From contig NC_009943.1 in NCBI RefSeq assembly GCF_000018405.1, positions 3,880,168 to 3,944,167 of the forward strand: a stretch of 64,000 nucleotides of DNA, written 5' to 3'. Positions 40,949 to 54,117 of the stretch are shown here, one piece after another. This DNA comes from Desulfosudis oleivorans Hxd3. Its GTDB lineage: Bacteria; Desulfobacterota; Desulfobacteria; Desulfobacterales; Desulfosudaceae. Position numbers and translations under genes: made by a program. Within the stretch, counting starts at the first letter, position 1; the number at the start of each line of letters is the position of its first letter. The notes below the pieces were generated by a model. It ran no database searches. It saw only the letters and a list, made by a program, of their open reading frames with translations, and was not told the DNA's origin.

Positions 40949-40977
40949 ATGATACTTCACAAGCGCTTTTGGGTCAA
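40949..40977 (-). promoter_or_regulatory. Sigma-70 type promoter for the kinase/regulator operon
   Basis: Minus strand TTGACC-N17-TATCAT, 63 bp upstream of ATG 40886. Confidence 0.55.
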
Positions 40978-41010
40978 GACGCAAACCCCTGCCGTTTTAA
41001 CGAAACGGTG

Positions 41011-41039
41011 TTGGCGATGTGCCGTTACTGTGCTAGTAT
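41011..41039 (+). promoter_or_regulatory. Sigma-70 type promoter for the hybrid kinase array
   Basis: TTGGCG-N17-TAGTAT, 55 bp before ATG 41095. Moderate matches with ideal spacing; divergent from the promoter at 40949-40977. Confidence 0.45.
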
Positions 41040-41094
41040 ATTTAAATATTTTAACCGCCCCCTTACATAGACGCCACTCAGACAGGGAGGTCCA

Positions 41095-44000
41095 ATGACC
41101 ACCGACACACCCGCCCCTGTTACCACCCGCCCTGAAAGTCCCTTTGGAAAGCGAGGCCTTTTGTCCGGCCTGGCCGGTGTTCTGGCCCTGCTGCTGGTAG
41201 CCGGAGCCATGCTCATCTGGCAGACGGTGCGCCATGCAGACGGCAGCATGCGCGCCGACCTGCTGGAGCAGGCGCGACTGGTGGCCGGCGCACTGGACCT
41301 GGAAAAGGTTCTGGCCCTTTCCGGCACTGCCGCCGATCTTGAGGCCCCCGCCTACCGGGATATCAAAAAGCAGCTGGGTGCCCTCCATCGCACCCATGGC
41401 CGGGCCCGATTTATCTATCTGCTGGGACAGCGGCCGGATGGGGGCCTGTTTTTTCTGGCAGACAGCGAGCCTGCCGAATCACAAAATCTTTCCCCTCCGG
41501 GACAGCCCTATGAAGAGGCGTCCGCCGGTCTGCTGCGCGTCTTTGCCACGGGAACCGGAACCGTGGAAGGCCCTGAGGCAGACCGCTGGGGCACCTGGGT
41601 CTCCGCCCTGGTGCCGCTGTTCGAGCCGCAAACCGGCCGGGTGGCGGCCGTGCTGGGAATGGATGTGGACGCCCGCCGCTGGCAAGGGGCCGTGCTGGCC
41701 GCGGCGGCATGGCCGTCGGTGCTGACAGCGGCCTTGATTGCGTCCCTGGCCTTAAGTTTCGCCCTGGCTGTCGCCCGTCGCCGGACCCTGAATTTCCAGA
41801 CCGAAATTGCCCGGGCCCGGAAGCAGGCCGAACAGGCCGCAGCGGAAACCGAAAGAGAGCGCCGGCTGCTGCAAACGCTGCTTCACGCCATACCGGCCCC
41901 GGTGTTTTTCAAGGACAGAAACGGCCTTTACCTGGGATGCAATCCGGCCTTTGAAGCCATAACCGGCAAAACCGAAGCAGAAATCCTCGGCAAACGGCCC
42001 CATGAAATCTGGCCTGAAAATTACAGTTCGACCTATCGGGACAAAGATCTCGAACTTCTGAAGACCGGCGGAAAGCAGCAGTACGAATACCAGTACGCGG
42101 GTCCGGACGGCACGGCCCGGGATGTGGTGTTCTATAAGTCCGCGTTCCAGGATTCGGCCGGCCGGGTGGACGGCCTTGTGGGTGTGATGCTCGACATCTC
42201 CGAGCGAAAGCAGGCCGAAGAAGCCCTGCGCGAAAGCGAAAAAAAATACCGCGTGCTGATTGACGGGTTGCCGGACATCGTGATGCGCTTTGACCGTGAC
42301 GGGCGGCACCTGTTTGTGTCCGATAACATCAGTGATCTCATCGACCTGCCGGCGGCCCGGTTCATCGGCAGGACACACCGCGAACTGGATTTCCCGGAAC
42401 CGGCGTGCCGTTTCTGGGAAAAGGCCATCCAAGGCGTATTTGACAGCAAAACGCCTTTTGAGACCGAGTTCCGCTTTCAGGGAAAACAGGGAGAGGTGGT
42501 TTTCAACTGGCGCCTGATCCCGGAACAAGACGCCCACGGGGAGATTCGGTCCGTGCTCTCCTTCTGCCGGAACGTGACCGCACATCGCAAGATCGAACAG
42601 GACTATCATACCCTGTTTCGCGAGATGCTCGACGGCTTTGCCCTGCACGAAATCATCCGCGACGCCGCGGGCCGGGCGATTGACTATCGGTTTCTGGCCG
42701 TCAATCCGGCTTTTGAGCGCATGACCGGACTTGCGGCCAGGGAGATTGTGGGCAAGACCGTGCTCGAGGTTTTGCCGGACACCGAGCCGTACTGGATCGA
42801 AAGATATGCCGGCGTGGCCGAAACGGGGGACCCTGTCTTTTTCGAGGAGCACGCCAGAGCGTTGGAAAAATACTTTGCGGTGACGGCTTTTCGTCCCGCG
42901 CCCAACCAGTTCGCTTCCATCTTTCAGGACATCACCGAACGCAAACAGGCCGAGGAGGCGCTACGGAAAAACGAGGAACGGTACCGATCCGTCCTGGACA
43001 ATATTGAAACCGGTTACTATGAAGTGGATCTGGCCGGAAACCTTACCTTCTTCAACCCGTCTCTGTGCAAAATTCTGGGTTATCCAAGTGACGAGGCCAT
43101 GGGCATGAATTACAAAAAATATATGGCCCCGGAAACCGCTAAAAAAGTGTTTCAAATATTCAATCACGTATTTAGAACCGGAGAAACGGATAAATCCTTT
43201 GAGTGGACCCTTATAAAGAAAAACGGGGAAAAATGCCATGTGGCCACCTCTATTTCCTTAATGAGAGACACCGACGGCAACCCGATCGGTTTTCGGGGAA
43301 TTGAGCGCGATATCACCGAACACAAACAGGCCGAGGCCGAGAAGGAAAAACTTTCGGCCCAGTTGATCCAGGCGCGGAAAATGGAGGCCGTGGGCCGCCT
43401 GGCCGGGGGCGTGGCCCATGATTTTAACAACATGCTCAATGTTATCGTGGGCCACGCGGAACTGGCCCTGGACGAGACAAGGCCGGATGACCCGGTTTGT
43501 GAAACCCTCAATGAAATTCTGGGCGCGGCCCGCCGCTCCGCCGAGATCACCCGCCAGCTTCTGGCCTTTGCCCGCAAGCAGACGATCCACCCCCGGGTGC
43601 TGGACCTGAACGCCACCATGGGGGACAGACTCAAGGTGCTGCAACGGCTTCTCGGCGAGGATGTCGACATGGCCTGGACCCCCGGACCGGACCTGTGGCC
43701 GGTTCGAATGGACCCCTCCCAGATTGACCAGGTGATGGCCAACCTCCTGGACAACGCCCGGGACGCCATCGACGGAGTGGGCCGCGTTGAGATTGAAACA
43801 GACAATGTCCGGCTCGGCCCGTGGGACTGCGTGGACTGCCCCGGCCTGGTGCCCGGTGAATACGTGCGGCTCTCTGTTCGCGACACCGGCCGGGGCATGG
43901 ACAGAAAAACCCTGGACAACCTGTTTGAGCCTTTTTTTACCACCAAGGGCGTGGGCGAAGGCACCGGCCTGGGTCTGGCCACGGTTTACGGCATCATCAA

Positions 44001-44499
44001 GCAAAACAACGGATTCATCTACGCGGCCAGCCGGCCCGGACAGGGCACCGCCTTTACCGTCTATCTTCCCCGCCACGCGGGCGCGCCGGAACCGGCCCCA
44101 TCCGCCAAAGGGCAAAAAGCCCCGGCCGCCAGCGGCGGAACCGTGCTGGTGGTGGAAGACGAGGCCTCGGTGCTGAAGCTTGTTCAAAGAGTACTGGAGC
44201 GGCTGGGCTATAACGTGCTGACGGCCCTCGGTCCGGCCCGGGCCATAACAATGGCGGACGAACATCAGGGCACCATTGACCTTCTGATCACCGATGTGAT
44301 CATGCCGGAGATGAGCGGCCGGGACCTGGCGAAAACGATGAAAAAGCGGTTTCCGGATCTTCGGGTGCTCTACATGTCCGGCTACACGGCCGATATCATC
44401 GGCCGGCGGGGAGAGCTGGAAGCCGATGTGAACTTTATTCAGAAGCCTTTTTCCAACCAGGACATGGCGGAAAAGGTGAGAGACGCGCTGAAGGAATAA
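41095..44499 (+). CDS. Membrane hybrid histidine kinase with four PAS domains (array member 1)
   Basis: 1134 residues, GGGAGG upstream. Two transmembrane helices (about 22-43 and 205-228) enclose a periplasmic domain of about 160 residues with a Cache-like feel (RTHGRARFIYLLGQRPDGG, WGTWVSALVPLFEPQTGRVAAVLGMDVDA). Four PAS domains follow, separated by ISERKQAEEAL-type linkers. HisKA has His775 in [17 protein letters not shown]; HATPase has NLLDNARDAI, DTGRGM and GTGLGL; the C-terminal receiver has Asp1067 in [13 protein letters not shown]. It ends [19 protein letters not shown], the pattern shared by the whole array. The next kinase starts 15 bp later with its own strong ribosome-binding site. 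Confidence 0.94.
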   Translation: MTTDTPAPVTTRPESPFGKRGLLSGLAGVLALLLVAGAMLIWQTVRHADGSMRADLLEQARLVAGALDLEKVLALSGTAADLEAPAYRDIKKQLGALHRTHGRARFIYLLGQRPDGGLFFLADSEPAESQNLSPPGQPYEEASAGLLRVFATGTGTVEGPEADRWGTWVSALVPLFEPQTGRVAAVLGMDVDARRWQGAVLAAAAWPSVLTAALIASLALSFALAVARRRTLNFQTEIARARKQAEQAAAETERERRLLQTLLHAIPAPVFFKDRNGLYLGCNPAFEAITGKTEAEILGKRPHEIWPENYSSTYRDKDLELLKTGGKQQYEYQYAGPDGTARDVVFYKSAFQDSAGRVDGLVGVMLDISERKQAEEALRESEKKYRVLIDGLPDIVMRFDRDGRHLFVSDNISDLIDLPAARFIGRTHRELDFPEPACRFWEKAIQGVFDSKTPFETEFRFQGKQGEVVFNWRLIPEQDAHGEIRSVLSFCRNVTAHRKIEQDYHTLFREMLDGFALHEIIRDAAGRAIDYRFLAVNPAFERMTGLAAREIVGKTVLEVLPDTEPYWIERYAGVAETGDPVFFEEHARALEKYFAVTAFRPAPNQFASIFQDITERKQAEEALRKNEERYRSVLDNIETGYYEVDLAGNLTFFNPSLCKILGYPSDEAMGMNYKKYMAPETAKKVFQIFNHVFRTGETDKSFEWTLIKKNGEKCHVATSISLMRDTDGNPIGFRGIERDITEHKQAEAEKEKLSAQLIQARKMEAVGRLAGGVAHDFNNMLNVIVGHAELALDETRPDDPVCETLNEILGAARRSAEITRQLLAFARKQTIHPRVLDLNATMGDRLKVLQRLLGEDVDMAWTPGPDLWPVRMDPSQIDQVMANLLDNARDAIDGVGRVEIETDNVRLGPWDCVDCPGLVPGEYVRLSVRDTGRGMDRKTLDNLFEPFFTTKGVGEGTGLGLATVYGIIKQNNGFIYAASRPGQGTAFTVYLPRHAGAPEPAPSAKGQKAPAASGGTVLVVEDEASVLKLVQRVLERLGYNVLTALGPARAITMADEHQGTIDLLITDVIMPEMSGRDLAKTMKKRFPDLRVLYMSGYTADIIGRRGELEADVNFIQKPFSNQDMAEKVRDALKE

Positions 44500-44514
44500 C
44501 GCGAAGGAGCTGTT

Positions 44515-47500
44515 ATGCGCAAACCACCAAATCCTGCTGCTTTTCGCTGGATGGCGGTCTGTCTGGCCCCGGCCCTGCTGGCGATCATTGCCGGCGGCGG
44601 CTGGTTTTACGATTTTCAGCACAAACAGCAGCTTTCGCGGGTGGAGGCAAACCTGACCGCCATAGCCAGGCTCAAGGCCGACCAGATCACCCGGTGGCGG
44701 GCCGAACGGACAGGCGATGCAGCCATGCTCATGGACAGAAGGTCCTTGGTCAGGGACATCGCCGACTATTTCACGGCACCCGCGGAAGCGATCGTGGGCG
44801 AGATCAAAAGGCGGTTTACGGACCTGCAGGCAAGCTACCACTATGCCAATATTCTGCTGGTTGACCCTGACGGCAGGGTGCAGGTGAGCCTCAACGGCCA
44901 CGATGTCATTGATCATAACGGATTTGTCGGGGCGCTTGCGACCGCGCTGTTCGACCGCAGGCCGGTTTTTACCGAACTGCACACAGAAAAGGATGGTTCC
45001 TCCCCCCATATCAGTGTGGTGGCGCCGCTTTATGCCAACGACCAGCCTCTTGGCGCCATCATACTGATCAGCAACGCCCGCGCCTTTCTGTTCCCCCTGA
45101 TTCAGTCCTGGCCGGTGCCCAGCCGCAGCGCGGAAACCCTGCTGGTGCGGCGCGACGGCGACCACGTCCTGTTTTTAAACGACCTGCGCCACCAGCCGAA
45201 CTCGGGCTTAAAGCTTCGCATCCCCTTGAGCCGGGCCGATCTGCCCGCGGTGATGGCCGTGACCGGGTACACAGGGGTCACAAGGGCAAAGGATTACCGG
45301 AATGCCGATGTTGTGGCGGTCACCCTGCCGGTGCCGGGTTCCCCCTGGTTTATCGTTTCAAAAATGGATGAAGCGGAAGCGTTTGCCGAATGGCATTTCC
45401 GGTCCGCCCTGATCCTGGCCCTGATTCTGGTGGGTAGCGGTATCATCACGGTCCTGGGGGCTGCCTTCTGGCTGCGGGAAAGAAAAAAACAGTACCAGTT
45501 GCTTTTTCAGTCCGAGACGGACCGGCGTATGGAGGCGGAACGCTACCGCACCACCCTGCGGTCCATCGGCGACGCCGTCATTGTCACCGATGCCGCCGGC
45601 CGGGTGACCCTGTTAAACCCCGTGGCCGAATCCCTTACCGGATGGAAAGAGCCGGAGGCCAAAGGGCAACGGGTTGAAGATGTTTTTCGTATCGCCAACG
45701 AAGAGACCGGCGCAATCGTGGAAAGCCCGGTGGCCAGGGTGCTGCGGGAGGGCCGGGTGGTGGGGCTGGCCAACCATACGATTCTCATCGCCAGAGACGG
45801 GGCCAGGCGCCCCATTGCCGACAGCGGCGCCCCCGTCCGCGACGATGCCGGTGACATCATCAGTGTGGTGCTGGTGTTCCGGGACCAGACGGAAGAACAG
45901 GCCGCCCAGAAGGCGTTGCGGGACTCGGAACAGAAATACCGCCGCCTGTATGAGAGCATGACGGACGCGTTTGTCGCCGTCGATCTTGCTGGCCGGGTAC
46001 AGGAATACAACCCGGCCTTCCAGTCCATGGTGGGATATACCGACAGAGAACTGCACGAACTGACATACCAGGACCTGACGCCAGAAAAATGGCACTCCCT
46101 TGAAACCGCTGTCGTTGAAGACCAGATATTGAAACGGGGTTACTCGGATGTGTATGAAAAAGAGTACCGCCGGGTGGACGGCACTGTCTTTCCGGTTGAG
46201 TTGCGGACGTTTCTGATCCGGGATGAGGCCGCTTCACCCATCGGCATGTGGGCCATCGTGCGTGACATCACCGGACGCAAACAGGCCGAAGCCGCGCTTC
46301 TGGAAAAAACAGGCCTGCTGCAGAGCATCACGGACAACATCTTTGACATGGTCTCCATTGCCGATGTTCAGGGACAGTTGCGGTTTATAAACGCCGCCCA
46401 TCGTCAGACGCTGGGATATGAGCCGGATGCTTTGATCGGCACGGACGTCATGTCCCTTGTTCACCCCGACGACCGGGACCTCGTTGCGACCGCCATGACC
46501 GATGGCTTTTTAAGCCAGTCGCGACACCGCATGGTTGAATACCGCTGTAAACGTGCGGACGGTGGGTATGTCTGGGTGGAAACCGTTGGCGATGTTTTGA
46601 GAGATCTGGATGGAAACCCCAAAGATCTGCTGTTCAGCTCCAGGGACATTTCCGTGCGCAAACAGGCCGAGGCCGAAAAAGAAAGGCTTTCCGCCCAGCT
46701 TATGCAGGCACAGAAGATGGAGTCCGTGGGCCGGCTGGCCGGAGGCGTGGCCCATGACTTTAACAACATGCTCAACGTGATCCTGGGCCATGCCGAACTG
46801 GCCCTGGACCAGGTCGGCCCTGATGATCCCCTGCGAGAAGACTTGACGGAAATTTTTGACGCGGCCCGCCGCTCCGCGGAGATCACAAAACAACTGCTGG
46901 CCTTTGCCCGCAGGCAGATCATCGTGCCCAGAACCGTCTACCTGAATGATACGGTGGAAAAAATGCTGAAAATGCTGCGGCGGCTGATCGGCGAGGATAT
47001 CGATCTGGCCTGGAAGCCGGGGTCGGGTTTATGGCCGGTATACGCGGATGCCGCTCAGATCGATCAGATTCTGGCCAACCTTTGCCTCAACGCACGGGAT
47101 GCCATTGACGGGACGGGCAGAATCACCATTGAAACGCAAAACACGGCATTGGATGAGGCCTACTGTGCCGGCCATGCTGAATTTGTTTCCGGCGAGTATG
47201 TGGTTCTGTCCGTGAGTGACGACGGCCGGGGCATGGACAAAGTAACGATGGACAATCTGTTTGAGCCCTTTTTCACCACCAAAAACGTCAACGAGGGCAC
47301 CGGCCTGGGCCTGGCAACGGTCTACGGCATCGTCCGGCAGAACAACGGCTTTATCAACGTGTACAGCGAGCCCGGCCATGGCGCCACCTTCAGAATCTAC
47401 CTGCCCCGCCATGCGGGCACGCCGGACGAAACCGAAGCGCGGGACACAACGGTGCTGCCGGCCGGCAACGGCGAAACCGTTCTGGTGGTGGAGGATGAGG

Positions 47501-47830
47501 CCGCGGTATTAAAGCTTACCCAGAAGACACTTACCGGCCTGGGATATACCGTGCTGAAGGCCTTAAGCCCGCAAGCGGCCCTGAAACTGGTGGACAGCCA
47601 TTCGAACCCCATCGACCTGCTGATCACCGATGTGGTCATGCCGGGCATGAACGGCCGGGCTCTGTCGGAGAAGCTGAAGGCGCGTTATCCCACTCTTCGG
47701 GTGCTTTTTATGTCCGGCTACACCGCCAATGTCATCGCCCATCGCGGCATTCTGGACGAGGGGGTCCATTTTATCCAGAAACCGTTCAACAGAGTAGACC
47801 TGGCACGGAAGGTGAGAGAAGCGCTTTTGG

Positions 47831-47835
<5 letters not shown>
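44515..47835 (+). CDS. Membrane hybrid histidine kinase with Cache-like sensor and three PAS domains (array member 2)
   Basis: 1106 residues, GAAGGAG upstream. Transmembrane helices at about 10-28 and 300-323 flank a periplasmic double-Cache-like region (YHYANILLVDPDGRVQVSLNG, HISVVAPLYANDQPLGAIILISNA). PAS domains begin at about 342, 473 and 593. HisKA has His747 in [17 protein letters not shown]; HATPase has NLCLNARDAI, DDGRGM and GTGLGL; the receiver has Asp1039 in [13 protein letters not shown]. The end, [27 protein letters not shown], is almost the same as in array members 3 and 4. The stop codon lies at the beginning of a GAATGATGAATGCGG repeat. Confidence 0.94.
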
Positions 47836-50509
<2,674 letters not shown>

Positions 50510-50574
50510 CCCCAAAATCGCACGGAACATCACATCAACCCTTGCCGCCGCGCCATACCGCCAGGAGAACTGAT

Positions 50575-53500
50575 ATGATCTACCATCCACCTGTCATGAA
50601 CATAAAAACCCGGTACGCGGTTCCGCTGTTTTGCGTGCTGGTGTGCGCCGGCCTGGCCGGCAACGCCTTTCCGGTTTCCATTCTCAACGCCCATTTTATA
50701 TTCGGCAGCCTCTTTGCCATGCTGGCCCTTCAGATTTTTGGCTGGATTCCGGGCATAGCGGCCGGGGCTGTTATCTCGGCCTACACCTGGCTGGCCTGGA
50801 ACCACCCCTGGGCCATGGTCACCATGACTGCCGAGGTGGCGGTGGCGGGCTTGCTTTTTACCCGCCGCCGATGGTCCCTGGTAACCGCCGATACCGTTTA
50901 CTGGCTCTGCATGGGCCTTCCCCTGGGGTTTGTCTGTTTTCATTTCATTTCCGGCGTTTCCTCCGGCGACGCCCTGTTTCTGCTCACCAAGCAGGCGATC
51001 AACGGCATTGCCAACGCTTTGATCGCCCGGTTGATGGTCACCGGCTGGATCGTCATCCGGCGCACAAACGGACGCATCGCCTTTCGCGAACTCTTATCCA
51101 ACCTGATGCTTGTTTTCGTGCTGGGTCCGTTTCTGGTTTTTCTGGCCCTGGCCGGCCGGGCCGACATGGCGGAAACCGACCGCCAAATCCGCGACACCCT
51201 GGCCTGGGACAGCCGCCAGTTGACCGACGGTCTTGAGACCTGGCTCGACCAAAGGGAGCGAGTGGTAGCCACCCTGGCCTCTCTGTCCCAAACCCTGGAC
51301 GCAGAAGAAATTCAGGCCCGTCTGGACCAGGCCTGGCAGTCGGACAGCGGTTTTCTGCGCATCGCCCTGATGAACCGGTATTCCACTGTAACGGCCGCGG
51401 CTCCGGAAACAGAAGACGGCCGAAGCATTCTCGGCATGAACTATGCCGACCGCCCCTATATTGCGGAGGCCAGAAAAACCCTGAAACCGATCTTCTCGGA
51501 TGTTCTGCTGTCAAAGTTCAGGCCCGAAGACCCCATTGTCATTGTGGTGGCACCGGTAGCAGCCGGCGGGGAGTACAACGGCCTGGTAGCCGGCCTGATA
51601 AAATTTGACCGCATTCGAACCCTGCTGGAGCTTCATGCCACCGGACCCAATGTCCGCTATACCCTGGTGGATAAAAAGGGGCGCGTGATTCTCAGCAACC
51701 GGCCGGACCTGCCTCCCCTTGCGTCATTTTCCCGGCCCGGGGGCCGGCTTTCCGCCCTTGACAACGATCTGCTTCAATGGATACCGGACCTGCCGCCCAA
51801 CACCTCCACCATCGACCTGTGGGGAAAATCATTTTACGTGGCCCGGTCCGCCCTGAGCCGCACCGCGGAGTGGTTCCTGATCCTGGAACAGCCGGTTGCG
51901 CCGTTTCAGAAAACGCTTTACCGCCGTTATGTGGCCGCTTTTTTTCTGGCGTTTGCCATTCTGCTGGGGGCACTGGTCCTGGCCGAACTGATAAGCCGCC
52001 GCGTGGTCCGGCCCATTGACCGGATCGTGGAGGCCACCCGGACCGTGCCTGCCAGGGTCGAGGCCGGGGAGCCGGTTCAATGGCTTGAGAGCCCGGTGGT
52101 GGAGGCCGATTTTCTGATCACCAACCTCAAGGTCATGTCCGATTCCCTGAAATACAAATTCATCGAAAACCGGCAGATCAATGAATCGCTGGAACAGCGG
52201 GTGGCGGAGCGGGCCGAAAAACTGCGTGAAAGCGAAGCCCTTCTTGAAAGCATGATTAAAAACATGCCGGTAATGGTCTTTTTAAAAGAGGCCGACTCCC
52301 TCTGCTATGTAAAACTCAACCGGGCCGGGGAAAAACTGCTGGGATATTCGGAACAGGAGATGGTCGGAAAAAACGATTATGACTTTTTCCCCAAAGCCGA
52401 GGCTGATCGTTCAGCCCAGACGGACCGCCAGGCCCTGGCTGAAGGCCGGCTTGTTGAAATCACCGAAGAGACCATCCACACCCGGTACCTGGGGGAGCGA
52501 ATTTTATACACCCGAAAAATTCCCATTTTTGACCGGCAAAAAACCCCCCGTTACCTGCTGGGCATATCCGAGGATATCTCGGAACGCAAACAAGGCCGGG
52601 ACGACCTGGAAGCGGCCAACCGGAAACTGCGGCAGAGCCAGGCCGCCACCCTGAATATTTTAGAAGACCTTAAGGTGGAAAACGAGGCCAGAAGGAAAAA
52701 CGCGGCTGAACGGGACCGGCTCCAGGAGCAACTGATCCATTCCCAGAAGATGGAGTCCGTGGGCCGGCTGGCCGGGGGCGTGGCCCATGATTTTAACAAC
52801 ATGCTCAACGTGATTCTCGGGTACACCGAACTGGCCCTGCAGGACATGTCCCCGACCGACCCCCTTTACGAGGATTTAAAGGAAATCCTTGACGCGGCCC
52901 GGCGCTCTTCCGATATCACGGGCCAGCTTCTGGCCTTTGCCCGGCGCCAGACCATCGCGCCCCGGACCATCGACCTGAACGACACCGTGGAGGGCATGCT
53001 CAAGATGCTGCGCCGCCTCATCGGCGAAGACATTGATCTTGTCTGGGAGCCGGGCACGGGTCTGTGGCCGATAAACATGGATCCGGCCCAGGTGGACCAG
53101 GTGCTGGCCAACCTTCTGGTCAATGCCAGGGATGCCATCAGCGGAGTGGGCAAGGTCACCATTGAGACGGACAACGCTGTGCTGGACGAAACCTACTGCG
53201 CCGACCGGCCCGGCTTTGTTCCCGGCGAATTTGTCCTGCTGGCTGTCAGTGACGGCGGCTGCGGCATGGACAAGACAACAATGAACAACCTGTTTGAGCC
53301 GTTTTTTACCACCAAGGGTGTGGGAGAAGGAACAGGCCTGGGCCTGGCCACGGTCTACGGCATTGTGCGGCAGAACAACGGGTTTATCAATGTGTACAGC
53401 GAGCCCGGCCAGGGCACCACCTTCAAAATCTACCTGCCCCGCCACATGGGAGATGCCGTCTCCGAACCGCTTTTCACCGCCACAGAAACGCTTCATGGCA

Positions 53501-54117
53501 CCGGTGAATCCTTACTGGTGGTGGAAGACGAGCCGTCCGTTTTAAAACTCGCCAACAAGATGCTGGCCGGTCTGGGTTACACCGTCATGACGGCCCAGGG
53601 CCCGGCCGCGGCCCTGGAACTGTCAAAACGGCACACCGGCGGAATCGACCTTCTAATCACCGATGTGGTGATGCCGGAAATGAGCGGCCGGGATCTGGCG
53701 GAAAAACTGGAATCCATACACCCCGGCCTTCGGGTGCTCTACATGTCCGGGTATACAGCCAATGTTATCGCCCATCGCGGCATTCTGGACAAGGGGGTGC
53801 AGTTCATCCAGAAACCGTTTAATAAAAACGACCTGGCACGGAAGGTGAGAGAAGCCTTGGGGAATGATGAATGCGGAATGATGAAAACTGAAAGAAAAAT
53901 CAAAGGGAAAAATAAAGATAAACATACTGGACAGGACAAAGTTGTTTGCGTTGCGGATGGTCCGGCTTTACAAACCCCGGCCACGGAGCGCCGAAGCCCG
54001 GAGGACCGGCAAACAAACCCAGGAGAAAAAAAGATGGCGCTTCGCAAACATTCATCATTCATCATTCCGCTTTCATCATTCAATAATAGGGAGCCTCAAT
54101 GGTTTACGTCGACCTGA
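50575..54117 (+). CDS. Membrane hybrid histidine kinase with MASE-like and Cache domains (array member 3)
   Basis: 1180 residues from ATG 50575 (AGGAGA upstream; ATG 50506 has no clear site). N-terminal multi-helix membrane domain (about 7 segments to residue 190), an extracytoplasmic Cache-like domain (about 205-440), a transmembrane helix, HAMP-like [15 protein letters not shown], one PAS, then HisKA His738, HATPase ([22 protein letters not shown]) and receiver Asp1030. The normal family end is near ALGNDE. Here the frame continues through a GAATGATGAATGCGG repeat, a four-helix-bundle gene relic and the inverted repeat, adding a tail of about 85 residues that overlaps the next gene by 19 bp. 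The tail is probably non-functional. Confidence 0.92.
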   Translation: MIYHPPVMNIKTRYAVPLFCVLVCAGLAGNAFPVSILNAHFIFGSLFAMLALQIFGWIPGIAAGAVISAYTWLAWNHPWAMVTMTAEVAVAGLLFTRRRWSLVTADTVYWLCMGLPLGFVCFHFISGVSSGDALFLLTKQAINGIANALIARLMVTGWIVIRRTNGRIAFRELLSNLMLVFVLGPFLVFLALAGRADMAETDRQIRDTLAWDSRQLTDGLETWLDQRERVVATLASLSQTLDAEEIQARLDQAWQSDSGFLRIALMNRYSTVTAAAPETEDGRSILGMNYADRPYIAEARKTLKPIFSDVLLSKFRPEDPIVIVVAPVAAGGEYNGLVAGLIKFDRIRTLLELHATGPNVRYTLVDKKGRVILSNRPDLPPLASFSRPGGRLSALDNDLLQWIPDLPPNTSTIDLWGKSFYVARSALSRTAEWFLILEQPVAPFQKTLYRRYVAAFFLAFAILLGALVLAELISRRVVRPIDRIVEATRTVPARVEAGEPVQWLESPVVEADFLITNLKVMSDSLKYKFIENRQINESLEQRVAERAEKLRESEALLESMIKNMPVMVFLKEADSLCYVKLNRAGEKLLGYSEQEMVGKNDYDFFPKAEADRSAQTDRQALAEGRLVEITEETIHTRYLGERILYTRKIPIFDRQKTPRYLLGISEDISERKQGRDDLEAANRKLRQSQAATLNILEDLKVENEARRKNAAERDRLQEQLIHSQKMESVGRLAGGVAHDFNNMLNVILGYTELALQDMSPTDPLYEDLKEILDAARRSSDITGQLLAFARRQTIAPRTIDLNDTVEGMLKMLRRLIGEDIDLVWEPGTGLWPINMDPAQVDQVLANLLVNARDAISGVGKVTIETDNAVLDETYCADRPGFVPGEFVLLAVSDGGCGMDKTTMNNLFEPFFTTKGVGEGTGLGLATVYGIVRQNNGFINVYSEPGQGTTFKIYLPRHMGDAVSEPLFTATETLHGTGESLLVVEDEPSVLKLANKMLAGLGYTVMTAQGPAAALELSKRHTGGIDLLITDVVMPEMSGRDLAEKLESIHPGLRVLYMSGYTANVIAHRGILDKGVQFIQKPFNKNDLARKVREALGNDECGMMKTERKIKGKNKDKHTGQDKVVCVADGPALQTPATERRSPEDRQTNPGEKKMALRKHSSFIIPLSSFNNREPQWFTST
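53863..54083. repeat. Inverted pair of GAATGATGAATGCGG-type repeats, pair 2
   Basis: Forward copy about 53863-53887, inverted copy about 54049-54083. Both lie inside the extended reading frame of the upstream kinase (translated ECGMMK and [11 protein letters not shown]). The spacer contains the four-helix-bundle relic. Confidence 0.8.
53918..54016 (+). pseudogene. Truncated relic of a four-helix-bundle (23S rRNA intervening sequence-type) protein gene
   Basis: In the relevant frame it reads [20 protein letters not shown]...TGKQ, matching [20 protein letters not shown] of the copy at 57378. The start codon is ATA instead of ATG, the middle is diverged, and the sequence stops after GKQ. It lies within the read-through tail of the upstream kinase in another frame. 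Confidence 0.65.
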
